NCBI GenBank assembly: GCA_003342895.1
Contig: PTFA01000081.1
Coordinates: 789,167-853,166, forward strand
DNA from: Casuarius casuarius
Lineage: Eukaryota > Chordata > Aves > Casuariiformes > Casuariidae
Reading direction: 5' to 3'
Length of the DNA: 64,000 nucleotides
In this document: in pieces, positions 1 to 11,900 of the stretch
Layout of the letters: each line of letters opens with the position of its first letter
Position numbering within the stretch: the stretch's first letter is position 1
The notes under the pieces: model-generated
Seen by the model: the letters and a program-made list of their open reading frames with translations, nothing else
Told to the model about the DNA's origin: nothing
The model's database searches: none
Made by a program: the position numbers and the translations under genes

Positions 1-2597
1 AGCTACCTAAAAAGCACCAGAAACTGTTCTCTTCTCATGCCTTAAGGGAATTCTGTAATAAATGAAGTAAATGTAAGCATTCTGAAAGGCTGAATGTCTG
101 CACGGACACTGGTAGTTTTATCTTTCAAAAAAGATCCTGCCCATAGTAGTCATGCTTCAGCCTGAAGGGATAGGCTTGTTTCCCCCTCCCCTCACCCCAT
201 TAGCTCAACTTTCACACTCATTCTTGCCTTAGATCTTATATCCTGAGATGTACTTTTCCTCTCCTTCATTCCAGTGCTGCTACAAGATCTTGGTGTCTGA
301 AAGTGGCAGCTAAAGAGGTTGTTGAGAATTTCTTCAAAGACATCTACCAACTTGATTAAAAAAAAAACCCAAAAATAAATATAAACCTGAAAGTTGCATA
401 TTCTACACATAAGAGGTCTTTCATGCTTTCTGAGCACATATTACCATGATAATCCACATCAGAGAGTCTCGCAGTGCTTGCAGGCTGCAAAGTTTGCATT
501 GCCCACCAAAATTTACAAAAACCCTTCAGGTAATGCCTCAAACTATTTCAGCCTCTGCTTGATTTGCCAGTAGGCTTACTGTAGAGACAAAGGAACAGAA
601 ATGATTATCAGTCCAGAAGTAGGCTCTTTCTTATTACAGTAAAAGAAAAAGGAATTAAAAAAAAATTGCAACTTGCCATCTCCATAATTTGAATAAGATA
701 TTTACCTACCTTAGTAGCAAATAGTAAGATGGGAAAGCTATATTCTAAGAAATGGACCTGGGATGGTTGCTGTGTAGGCTAATAAAATGATTGAAATACT
801 GAGTTATGCTATGGTTTCACTAATGCTTAGAGTTGGTACTGCTGCTGGAAACAGTCCTATGTATCCTTAATAACTTACTTCTAGCAAAAATGAGGCGACA
901 GTGCGGCAAGAATATATAGCTGAATTGGGAACTGGATTTAGAAGTGACCCAAATTAAAACTACTCTCCCTGCCATCCTCCTTTTCTTAGTTTACTATTAA
1001 CTCAGATTAGTTTCCTTATAGAGTTGACTATGTGGCAATGCAAATGTTTGTGCTGACTCAAAGAAAGAGCAGAGTAAGGGTGAGAACAAACAGGGGAACT
1101 GATTTCCTTTCTGGTTCACTTATGCTGGTTTAAAGCGTTTGTGAAACTGTGCTGCTAGTAGCAGATCACTTAGTATCATGTTAACCAACATTTTTGATGA
1201 ACTTTTTAAACCTGCAAATGAAAATAAAAGATACAGTAAATTTTTCCTTATACATTTCTGTTACGTGAACTGTGTTGTTACTAGCTGGTTTTCAGATATT
1301 GCTTCTAGTGTGAGTCAAGAATACTTGCATAAAACTAAGAACAGGTTCTTTAAGATGAAGAATATATCCAATATAGATCTTTCAAGTGCTGGTGGAAGAG
1401 CATAGAGTTGACTGGCATGCTCCCCCTCTCCAGATTTTGCAAGTTGTAACAATAATGAGTGAATAGTGTGTGTGAATTAGCTACATCCATAACAAATGAT
1501 GCAAGTAAAGGGATGGGAATCTAGGATGTCCTTATGTTCTTGAAAGTTGCTGTGAATTTGAAACCTCACAGAAGTTGTGTTTTAAAGACAGAGTTTTACA
1601 CCTGTATGTAAATATTTTGGAGTTTTGAATTCTGATTCTCTTCCTTCTTAAGACTTGATAATATCTATAGCTGCACAATGTCTTTGCTAAGCATTTTGTC
1701 CTTTGCAAAACAGTAATGCTTTTTCAAAAAAATGTGTGATAATTTGACTATTTGGAAAGCTCATTTGCTTTTCAGAACTCATAAAATAGGTTTTAAAAAC
1801 AAATGCGTAACTGAGAGAGGTATATTCTAAGTTTAAATCTAAGTTAAAAATCTAGCAGAAAAAATAGGTTAATATTTGCCATAAAGAAAAGGCAAGAAGA
1901 TACCGTTGTGTAGTGGCTTACTAGTTGCTCCATCCTTTTTCTGGTTTTCTATCAGTGGTTCTTACATGCAATGTCCTACTACGCAAGAACAAACATGCCT
2001 TAGACAGGGGATGTATTTCTGCTGTAGAGTTGGGGAGGTTGAGGGAACACACTATTACTCGCTTCTCTAAACTGACTCTCACAAGACTTTTCTGCTGGAC
2101 TTAAAATCTTAATTATGTGAAAACTATAGCAAAAGTATCTTAAAAAAGATAAGAAAGTCAGTCCACTCTGGGCAGATTTCTCTTCCCCAGCAAAACTGTT
2201 CTACAAGGACAACTCTGTCAAGTCTTTGCTGCTGCCTTTACCTTTTTCTTCTTTTCCTTGCCTTCACTACTGTTCATTTTCCACAGACGTCCTCATTGCA
2301 GTGCTTTTATTTGAGAAATAGATCAGAAATTTTCTGGTATGCTGCTTCTAAGGATAATGTGATCTTTTCATCCCATCCTGATTCGAAAGGACTAGTTTAA
2401 ATTAGTCTGGAATTACTTCTCAGCATGGACAAGTTTTGAATACAAATACCTTAGTGGTATGTGTGACCCCTATTTTGGAGGGTAGGGAGATAGGGGATAT
2501 AAATTGCCTGAGTGCTAGTAGTTCTGTAGTGGAAATAAGACTCATAATATGTGTGCTTTAAATCATTCCATAACTGGAATATTTGGAGAGCTGTTGA

Positions 2598-2630
2598 CCC
2601 CCCGCCCCCCCCCCCCAAAAAAAAAAAAAA
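2598..2630 (+). repeat. C-run / A-run compound tract
   Basis: Six C, one G, twelve C, then fourteen A. Its length is likely to vary between individuals and to be error-prone in sequencing. Confidence 0.95.
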
Positions 2631-3257
2631 GATGCGTGTAAAGGGAATAATTTTGCCAGGCTCCTAGAGATTTTTCACTCAGCCTAGCATGTAAGGTTTT
2701 TCCAAGTTACTGGGTATCATGCAGATCACACTGCTAATTGGTAGGTCAGTGTGCTGCTGGGCCCTGTGTGTTCTTACTACCTACAAACATCAGGACTGGC
2801 GTGTGTCCTTTAAAGCCTAGTCTTCAAGCTTGTGATATGTCCTGAAGGGGAAATCTCAGAAGCTGTAGGATGGTTGGGAGGGAAAAATAAATGCTAAGTT
2901 ACCTTCTCTGTTTTTCTCTAGACTGGTTATCAAACATGGGCTTTTTGCAGGAGGTGTCAGACACCAAATGTATTTTTGGGAGAGGTGGGCATTCTAAAAG
3001 ATTTATCAGTTACTTGCTTCTGTAACTATTGCATCTGATAATACAACTATCAGTTCCTTAAAGCCTATATATACGGAGCACGGAGTGCTGGTTACTGGGG
3101 GGAGATTGTCTACTTACTGATAGATCTAGTGATTCAGTGGAAAAACAGGTTGTATTACTTTGAATTGGTACTGATGGTAGGGCTCAGTGTATTTCTGAAG
3201 ATCTAAAACAGTCTAGATTCCTCTTCTTTTTTGTAATTTGAAGACACTTACTTGAAG

Positions 3258-3425
3258 AATCATAGCATAGCAAATGGGAAGGGACCTCTGGATGTCATCT
3301 GGTCCAAGCCCCTTCTCGAGGTGGGACCAACTTCTAAGTTATCAGGTTATTCAGGGTCATATCTGGTTGAGTTTTGAAGTCTGCCTCCTAGGATGGGGAT
3401 TCTGCCATCTGCAGGCAATCTCTTT
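3258..3425 (-). mobile_element. CR1 LINE 3' fragment (old)
   Basis: The plus strand reads AATCATAGCATAG, then GGGAAGGGACCTCTGGA, ATCTGGTCCAA and CCCCTTCTC. This is the reverse complement of the CR1 3' end with its ATTCTATG-type terminal repeat. It is clearly diverged and 5'-truncated. Confidence 0.85.
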
Positions 3426-5892
3426 TGTCAATTTATGAATAGGAAAACAGCATATAATAAATATTTCTCATAAAATTTGATTGCTAGTTCAGATTGCAGT
3501 TTCCTAGTTTACATGTTTAACAAGTTGTTTTAAACTATTGAAAATGGTACTAACTTTTAAAATATTCTTTTACTCTGCTGACTCAATCTTTTGAGACCTC
3601 GTTTCCTACCTGGCAAGGAGAGAAGAAGAGGGAAAGTGAGAATGAGAGGGTCCCTTTTTTCCTAGTGTATCTTTGGATAACCAGATAGGGAAGAAATGAG
3701 AATTTGCCGTTAAAGCCTGCTGTTTTGCTTGTATGCCTGCTGTTTCTAAGTTACTGCTGGGTTTAAAGGATCCATTAGTTTTGTTTACTATTTATACAGT
3801 GTTTTTCTTCTGTGCTATTGCTAGTCTTGATACTTTAACTTTCCAGATATCCTTGGGTTTTTAATTTTGAAACTCTATGAAGGTTTACAATTATTCATCT
3901 AATCTTGTAGAACAAAGACTAGTAAATTCACTCAGTTAATTATCATATTCCACCTAAGCTGTCTTTACACAAACCCAGAGCAAATTAGTGAAATGCAACA
4001 GCTTTAAGTACCTGTATTTCTTTTCAAAATTATTTCACTCGCACTTCACTTTTGTGTTAGGTCAGCTTGACCCTATACTTACTTTTATGGTTTTCTTTTT
4101 CTGTTGATTGGAATTTTAACATTCTAATAGAACTTTTTGGACATGGATTTCGCTCTGTAATTATGCGGGCTGTCTATTCAGTTGTAACACTTCAAGTTTT
4201 AATCAGCTTTTCCTTTAGCGCTAAGAAGCTGGAATTTTAGAACGCCCTTTTATCTTTAAAGACACCGCTATAAGTACTAGTTTGTTACATATTAGTAGTC
4301 TTAGACTGATGACTAAAATAAAAGTTAGCATTTTGATGCAACAGACAGATAACTTGCACCATAAGCTATACTTCTGTGTATAGTACCTTCATCAGAAGTC
4401 TTCTGTATAATTCACACAATTTTTATGCATGAAGCCTTACCTGCAGAAATTTTTAACCTAGCATACTAGACCTTTTGCTGAAATGATAGCGTTGCTGTGA
4501 GCTGTACAGGCAAATCCTTCTTCTACAGTTAAACAATGTTAATCTTATATAGTTCCAGTTTTAGTGTAGTTTAGACTTGACCAGTTAGAGTGTTGAAAGT
4601 TTCTTGGTTGTGAGAACTGTCCTGTCCATTAGGTTCTTTTGAGAAATTGTTACATTGGGTGTTTTTAGTGTCTTTTTGTTGTTCTCCTTAATTTTTTAGC
4701 ATAATCAAAACATGGAATTTTACAAATACAGATTGCATATCCTTCCAGTACAAAAGTGCAGAGGTCATACCTTAAATCAGTGTGAATATAGGTAAAATAC
4801 TTAGGCTAGTGGGAAAGTTCTGACACTACTGTGAGGTCTCAGGATTATGTTTCTGTTGTAACTGATGTTTGCTTCTTTATCCCTTCTTCTTCTTCTTCTT
4901 ATTTATTTAGCTTGAACTGCAGAGTTTTTCAGGCCAGGAGTACTTTAATATTTGTATTAAGTTCCAGTGCATTAAAGGTATTATAGAAATAAACCTTAAA
5001 CATGTCTTTGTAGTGTATGTGCATGAAGTCAGAAGTAATCGATTTCATGAATCCTCTCCATTTTCTCTCTTATATTTAAAGATGTGGTAACCCAACAGGA
5101 TTTTGTTCAGTTTTTTAAACACAGTTTTTAGTTTAAATGCGGGGAATATACTATATGCAGAAGTGTGTACTTTGAATTTTATGTTATGAAGGAAAACAGA
5201 TTTGCGAATGAGAAAATATAAAAGTAATCATTCTCATGGCAGTGGTATTTTTGTCCTTATCAGCATATATGCATTGAAATGTAAGAAATCAATTGCAGTG
5301 AAAAGAATGCAAATTACTATAGGTATGAAGTAACTAGGACAGTCAAGTAATCTGTTCGAAGTTTTCCATTGGAAGGTAAGTCCATCTTTAAGAAGAGGCT
5401 TAGCATAGCTCCTTAATGAAGGACTGGGCAAATTAACGAGTTGAGCTGTATTTCAATTGGCAAAGGTTCTGTTTGAAGTGTGAAAAGTGCTGTCATACAG
5501 TTGGGTATGGTTTTGTCGTCCTTAATTGAAATGTAAGAATATGGAATCATGAGAGAGTCTGCAGCAATACTGACATCTCCCTCATGTTTTCCAAAGAAAC
5601 TCTAATTAATGTTATTTAAAATGATTTTTTTTTCAAATGTAAATAATCAAATACTCTAGTGTGTGATGATTAGACCCATTGCTGAAAATGTGTAGCAATT
5701 TACTGTTACTTATTTAACTGCAAGTAGAAGAGAAATGTGCTCAGCTGTGTGCCTGTGTTTACACATTGCAGGATGAGAGGCAAAACAGCATTTATCAGCC
5801 AGTTGGCAGGCAAAACTGTATTTTTGTTATCAGTTTTTTCAAAGCCTCTAATTATATATTTGACTTGTCTTTTTATATATATATATCTCTAG

Positions 5893-5988
5893 GGTGTGGA
5901 TTCAGGATTTGTTCCCACTGTTCATGATTTTGATAAGAAACTTACCGAGGCTGATGCGTACTTACAGATCTTGATAGATCAACTGAAG
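5893..5988 (+). CDS. OSBPL9: OSBPL9 window exon 1
   Basis: This exon has 32 codons, is phase 0 at both ends, and is bounded by AG and GTATGT. It encodes the segment containing DSGFVP and [14 protein letters not shown], which in the family follows directly after the PH domain and begins a helical, coiled-coil-like stretch. No earlier coding exon was found in positions 1-5892. Confidence 0.95.
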
Positions 5989-8900
5989 GTATGTTAACAA
6001 ACTCTGGTGTATTGATTGACTGTACTCTGACTTTGCACGTCAGTGTGGATTTCCAGGCTTGGCTGAAAGGTAGCCGAACAGAGGGACTAAGTCATGTTTT
6101 ACACTCTGAACATGTTTTGGTAAATGTGGGAGGCAAAAAGAGCTCATCTAGCTGAGCAGAATATGAACATGAGAAAACATACCTCTCATATGTGAAGTCT
6201 GCTGATGTCAGAATTTTCTTTATACCTACATTAGGATATTACTTCTGAAGTAAAAAGATTCTCACTAGAACTAATAAAATTAAATGTTATTATAAGTTTG
6301 AAAATGCAGTTCTTGGTTTCTCTTAGAATGGATCTTGGGATTGTTAAAATAGAATCAGAAAATCGGAATAACTCTCTGTAAAAAGATTTTATAAAATGGT
6401 ATGTAATGACTGAAATATACACTCTTGTATGTATAACTTTATGGAATTGGCAGAGATGAGTTAAATTTTAAAATGTAATGAAGTCATTGTCTTGCTCATA
6501 GCGTTTCAGAATTTATGTTGAGAAAATTTTGTCATGTAATGTGTTGGAGACTGTTGCAGTAGTGATAGATACCTGTTCTTCATCCTTGAGTAAAAGCATT
6601 CTGTAGAAATTCTGCAGAAACACAGTTCTTTTCCACTGTGCACATGTATTTTAAAAGTAGGTGGGGAGGCAAGGAATGATAAGGTCATAATCTCTCAGTA
6701 CCTACCTTATTGGGAAAAACAGATTTTTTTTTTTCTGCTGGCTAGGACACTTTTTCTCCATGACTCAGCAGGTTAAAATTGCATTTTAGATTGCTTCCAT
6801 TCTGCCGGTTTGGATTTTTTTTGCTGATACTACTGGGCAAGTACTGCATGTGGGATATTCAGCACAAAATCAGTCATTTTGGGGAGAGGCAGGGAAGAGC
6901 ATACAAAGAGGAATGGAGGTGGACAAGAGGTGCCAACAGAATTCAAAGCTAAACTGCAAAGACTTGATTCAGGAGTTAGATCTCTCTTTGCTCCCAGGCC
7001 ATCTAGTAGGAGTATGCGAGGGAAGCATGCTTCACTGAAGGAAGGTATTTAAATCTGAACGCCTTCTGATTTGTTATTTCAGAGCAACTGTGGGGAGGAG
7101 GAGGTATAGGAACTAATAATGAGAGAAGAGAGAATTTAAGAATGGACAGAGACTAAGACTATAGTCTTTTTTAGCACCAGAAATTGGCTCTCAAGGGAAA
7201 GTTGCATAAGTAACTAGGTTTTAGACAGGCAGTTGAGTGAAGTACTCTCATTCCACTACTCAGAAGTGCAGCATCTTTTCTGAGCAAGGGTGGATGTGAT
7301 GAATTTTTGAGTATTACCTTTAATCATATTTCTTTCTTGAACAGCTTGTGCTTGATGATTATTTCTATCTGCAGGTCTGAGTGCTCTTGAAGGCAGCTGT
7401 ATCTGTTTTCAGCTTGGCTTATATTAAATAGACAATCTTGTCTGTAAGAATTTGTTCAGTGTTTTTAGCTCTATCTCATATTCCACTCTTACTAAAAAAA
7501 ATATGGAACCTAATGCTATTAAATCACTATGCATCTTTCCTAAGAAGTGCATATATACATCTTACAGCAATTAATATTAACCTAAATGAGGAGGGAACCT
7601 AGGACAGTTGATAAGGATTGAGGTGCTGTTGGGGTAAGCACACTTTGTGCCCTAAAGATCTTCGTGGAAATAAAAAAAGGCAGTTTGAGGTGTTCTGAGG
7701 AGTGTCGCTTTTATTACTCAACCTAACCTTTTTGTACAAACGACAGCGAACTATGCCAGCCCAAGTTCTGGGACTAGCCTTGGGAGCTGAGATCCCGTGT
7801 CTTGCGGAATAGGGTAATGTGAGAACTGAGTTACAGAGTTATGGTATTGCAAGTGCTGTGAAGAAATATTAAGTAATAACTGCTTTGGGTCATAATACCA
7901 AGATCATATACCTTAAAAACTTGTTAAATGCTTTTGGTTTTGAAATTGCAGTGTTTCTGGCTGATATTATATGGAAAAACAACATTTTCAGTATTTTCAA
8001 AAGTATATTTTTTCTTTTAGCTGTTTGATGAAAAACTTCAGAACTGCAAAGATGATGAACAGAGAAAAGCAAGTATATTTTATCTTAAATATTGCTTATT
8101 TTGCTTTATCTGGTGGATTTGTGCATCAATTTGTTATAAACTGTAGAAATTTAAAATCCTTCATCTATTTTCACATTCCTCAAGTTGTCAAAATCACTTA
8201 AAACAACTTAAGTAACTGATAACAGTATAATTTGTGTAGTAAGTAGGAGGTGAGCTTAATTTTTTAGTAATATGGATGTCATTCTTGAAACATTAAAAAA
8301 AAAAAAAAAAAGTTCCAGTTTGTAGGAAATGATTGCTCCTTTGTTATTTGATTGTCTGAAGCATTTTTAACTTAAATTTGCTATTTTTTTCATCTTTAGC
8401 AAAGATTATTTTCTTAGTGTCAGCAATATTATTGGTGAGAACTCAACCTAAGCATTTCTGTTTAGTTTCATGAAACTATCTTGACCACAGAGATGTTGGG
8501 AAAATAAATGTTTGATGTGTTTGTGGGAGTAGCAAAGCTATTCTTAAAAACAAAAGAAAACATATGCATTTCACATCATCGGTCTGCATCCTGCATAGCT
8601 CTGTGACTGACGTGGTACCTGTTGGAACTCTGAGAATGATATATTTCATTTATCTTAGGTGAGGATGCCCAGAAACGTAGTTTTCTATCTGGAGGACATT
8701 ACCTTTTTAGCTAGATTGTAATTCATTTAACTGATGGCTAATTTTTTTGTATCTCCTCCCATCCCATTTTAAAAGCATGTTTGTAGGTTGAAGTTCAGTT
8801 GCTCTGTTTAAGAAAGTCTGGCACATATTTTTGGTGCTGTGGGTTTAGCATAAACTAGCATGCTAATTTTGTACATGAATATGTAGTGTGGAGGAAAGAT

Positions 8901-11900
8901 TTAACATGAAAGTATAATGTATAAAGTGTTTATTACAGAGGAGTTGCTTTTGTTTCAGTACATGTAGTAATTTCAATATTGTAAAGTAGTGGTGTATTTC
9001 ATCCTGGCTTTTTTTTTTCTTTTCATTATTGAGAAATGAGATGTTTTTCTTTCGGTGTTTGTTTTCAGTTTTGAAAACAGTTTGATGGCTTTCTGTGATA
9101 AGTTTGCTTCCCTATGCAGTTCTGTGTAATGGTTGTGACCTTGCATATGTTACCCGTGTCGTCTGATGCGTTATGGCATCCAAGTGACTTCACAAGTGAT
9201 GGTCTGTCTTTCCATTTTTTTGTATGTACAGGTTTTTAAAGTAACTTTGAAGTACAGGCATTCTCCATTTAAACATGTTTAATCTGTGGACAACTGACTA
9301 GAAAGAGCAAGACCTTCTGTATTTTTCCTTCTGTGCTTTTTACTGGGAAAAAAATTGTCCTTCAATTTTGCCCTTTCTCCAGATGCTATTTTGCAGATCA
9401 GGCAGTACTTTTTTTTTTTTCCTTCATGTTACAGTGCCTCTAATCCCTAGAGACTTCTCACATATTGTGTGAAGTTAGAGGTTATATGATTTCTTCCTTC
9501 ATCTCTGCAAGGTATCTACAGAGCAGACAGATTGACTTTATAGAAAAAGGAGGAGGCTGATTTGAAAGAGGTCAGCTTCCTCTGGTTGATGAGTATTGCA
9601 ATTTACTATAGATTCCATTTATTCTTTATGTAAAAACAAACAAAAAAACCCTTGCAGATCACTTTTTTGATCATGTCTATTCCTGGATTAAAGTAGCTAA
9701 GGGGTTTGATAGCATATTTAGCAATTTTCCTGTTTATGTAAATATGGTTCAGTTATCAGGCTGTGGGCTGAGTCGAACCTGCAGGATACTCTCTGGTGAA
9801 GCAAGACTTAGTTATCTGAGCATTATGTGCTTCTCAAATAGCTGCACACCGTTTTCTGCAACTGCTTATGCCCAGGCGTTTAAAACCTGACCCATTGTTT
9901 TTGTAAGTGTACAGAGAATCAAACAAGTTGTTTTTGTTTCAGAATCTTTCGTCTTTTAAAGATCATGGCATAGGGTATAGGTGTTCCAAGATGCTTCAAG
10001 GTCTCTTGGATGTTTTGTTTCTGAGGCATGGAAACTTTTTGGACTTGGAAGAAGACAGTGCAAGTATACAATTGATGAATTGTGCAGACTTTGAGGAATA
10101 CTGCGATTGTCACAAAGTCCCTGTGTTATGCTGATACTCCTGGCAGAACTACAACTAGCACTATATAGTAGGATCATATTGCCTTGCAACCATGCTATAA
10201 CTAGCAGTGCTACCAGTTTTGTGGAAGTTACTGATGGAGTACAATGTATATATCTGATTATATGGGAAGTAGAGGAAAGGTGTGTAATCTGAGGGTACTG
10301 GCATTTCCAGGTGAAGACAAAATAGGACCTTATTTTCTTAGTGTCAGCAATATTATTGGTGAGAACTCAACCTAAGCATTTCTGTTTAGTTTCATGAAAC
10401 TATCTTGACCACAGAGATCTTGGGAAAATAAAACTGTAAGCATTCAAAAGTATCAGAACGGTGAAGAAGTGTTTATTGGGCAGGCTGGAACAAAGCTGAC
10501 ATTTCTGGACAAGCTTTGGGGTAAAAGTGTAGCAGTTGCCTGCACAAGCTCTGGCTCGCAGTGAGTACTTTTTGTGAAGTAAGGCCTAGACTGAGGAGAG
10601 AGCTTCAGGTTGTTACTGATTCTGATTACGGGTCAGGTGCCCCTACATGCCCCTGTGGCCTCCCTTTTGGACAAGCTAATACAACTCTGTAGCCGCATGA
10701 TTGTTGAATGAGGCAAAAATCCTAATCCATGAAATAAAATTAGCTTTCTGTTGGATCATCAGTGGCTTCATGAAAAATGAGATGCCACAGAAGTATAACG
10801 AGCATCAAGTAAATAGTTTCAGTGGCAGCCTGCAATTTGTTTGGATTGGGTATTGGATGTGGCTGCCTTCTGCAACCGTAGGTCAGTTTGGTACGAAGGT
10901 GTTCCTCCTAACATTGGTACAGGTACCGAGGGAGACAGGGATACAGAAGATAATGCATGCCAGCAGGAAATTGATGTTTGGTTTGAAAATACGTGTACTC
11001 ATTACCTAAAGCTAGGAATACTACCATAGTAAAATTTTAGCTTCACCAATTTTCAAAGTCAGAGCAGTGATCTTGAAGAGAGAAAATTATGGTGTAACTT
11101 TTAGGTAGTAAGTGATATTCATTGGTTTTATTTTTGTCAGCTCATGTTTTTTTAATGTTTAACATACCTCCTGTTTTGCCTCTTTATGATTTTATTTACA
11201 ACTTGTGTTTTAAAGAAAATCTATATTTTTTACTTTAGTAAAACTTTTTGCAAATATATTAATAATTTTTCTATAGTAATAGCTTGATAGCAGCTGTGTC
11301 TAAATAGAAGAAAAGTGTAAATGAAAAAGAGCAAAAGAATAAAGTTAGGAGGATTGTAGCAGTGTGTATGCATAGCAGAGTAGTTCCATACAATCAATGA
11401 GAAGAGGTGCAAGCCTTCTCCTGACCTCTCCACCAAACCAAGCACTTCTGTAAGCAAGCTAATTTGGAGTGGTTTTGTGGCTTGTGATCCTCCACTTGTT
11501 TTTTTTTCTCCCCAGTGTCATGTCTATAGTATGTTTATATAAAATCTCATGGGGAAGTTCATGAACTTTATTTTGTGGCTGCTTCCTTCACAGCTCTAGA
11601 ATTACATATTGCTTATGAAACCCTGGACTTCCATATCAATGTTTTGCAGAGTCTTACAAATAAAGTTACAAAGTACACATGTTGTGGATAAAACAGATAA
11701 CCCCTAGAAACAAAGCAAATCTGTCGTTTTCTTTACATTCTGTCCAGTGCACTTTAATTAGAAGTTCAGACTAGGACAAGCAGAGTTATTTCATTTGCTT
11801 AGCCATAAGGGACACGGCTGGTGCTCTCTAGATAGCTCCTCACAGGGTCTGGGTCTGACTTGCCTGCACTGTTCTCTTAATTTTGTGTATATATGAAAAA

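Larger units (their letters stand above)
1..5892 (+). other. OSBPL9: OSBPL9 intron (5' part outside window)
   Basis: AT-rich intron. It contains a C-run/A-run compound tract at 2598-2630, an old CR1 fragment at 3258-3425, a (CTT)n tract near 4884-4900 and a short (TA)n tract near 5875-5886 just before the exon's acceptor. No coding exon or promoter-like CpG island was found. Confidence 0.75.

Noticed and set aside
8073..8074. Alternative GT donor four bases after the GC donor
   Set aside because: Using it would add 4 nt and put the next exon out of frame, losing the conserved KIESLKETT sequence.
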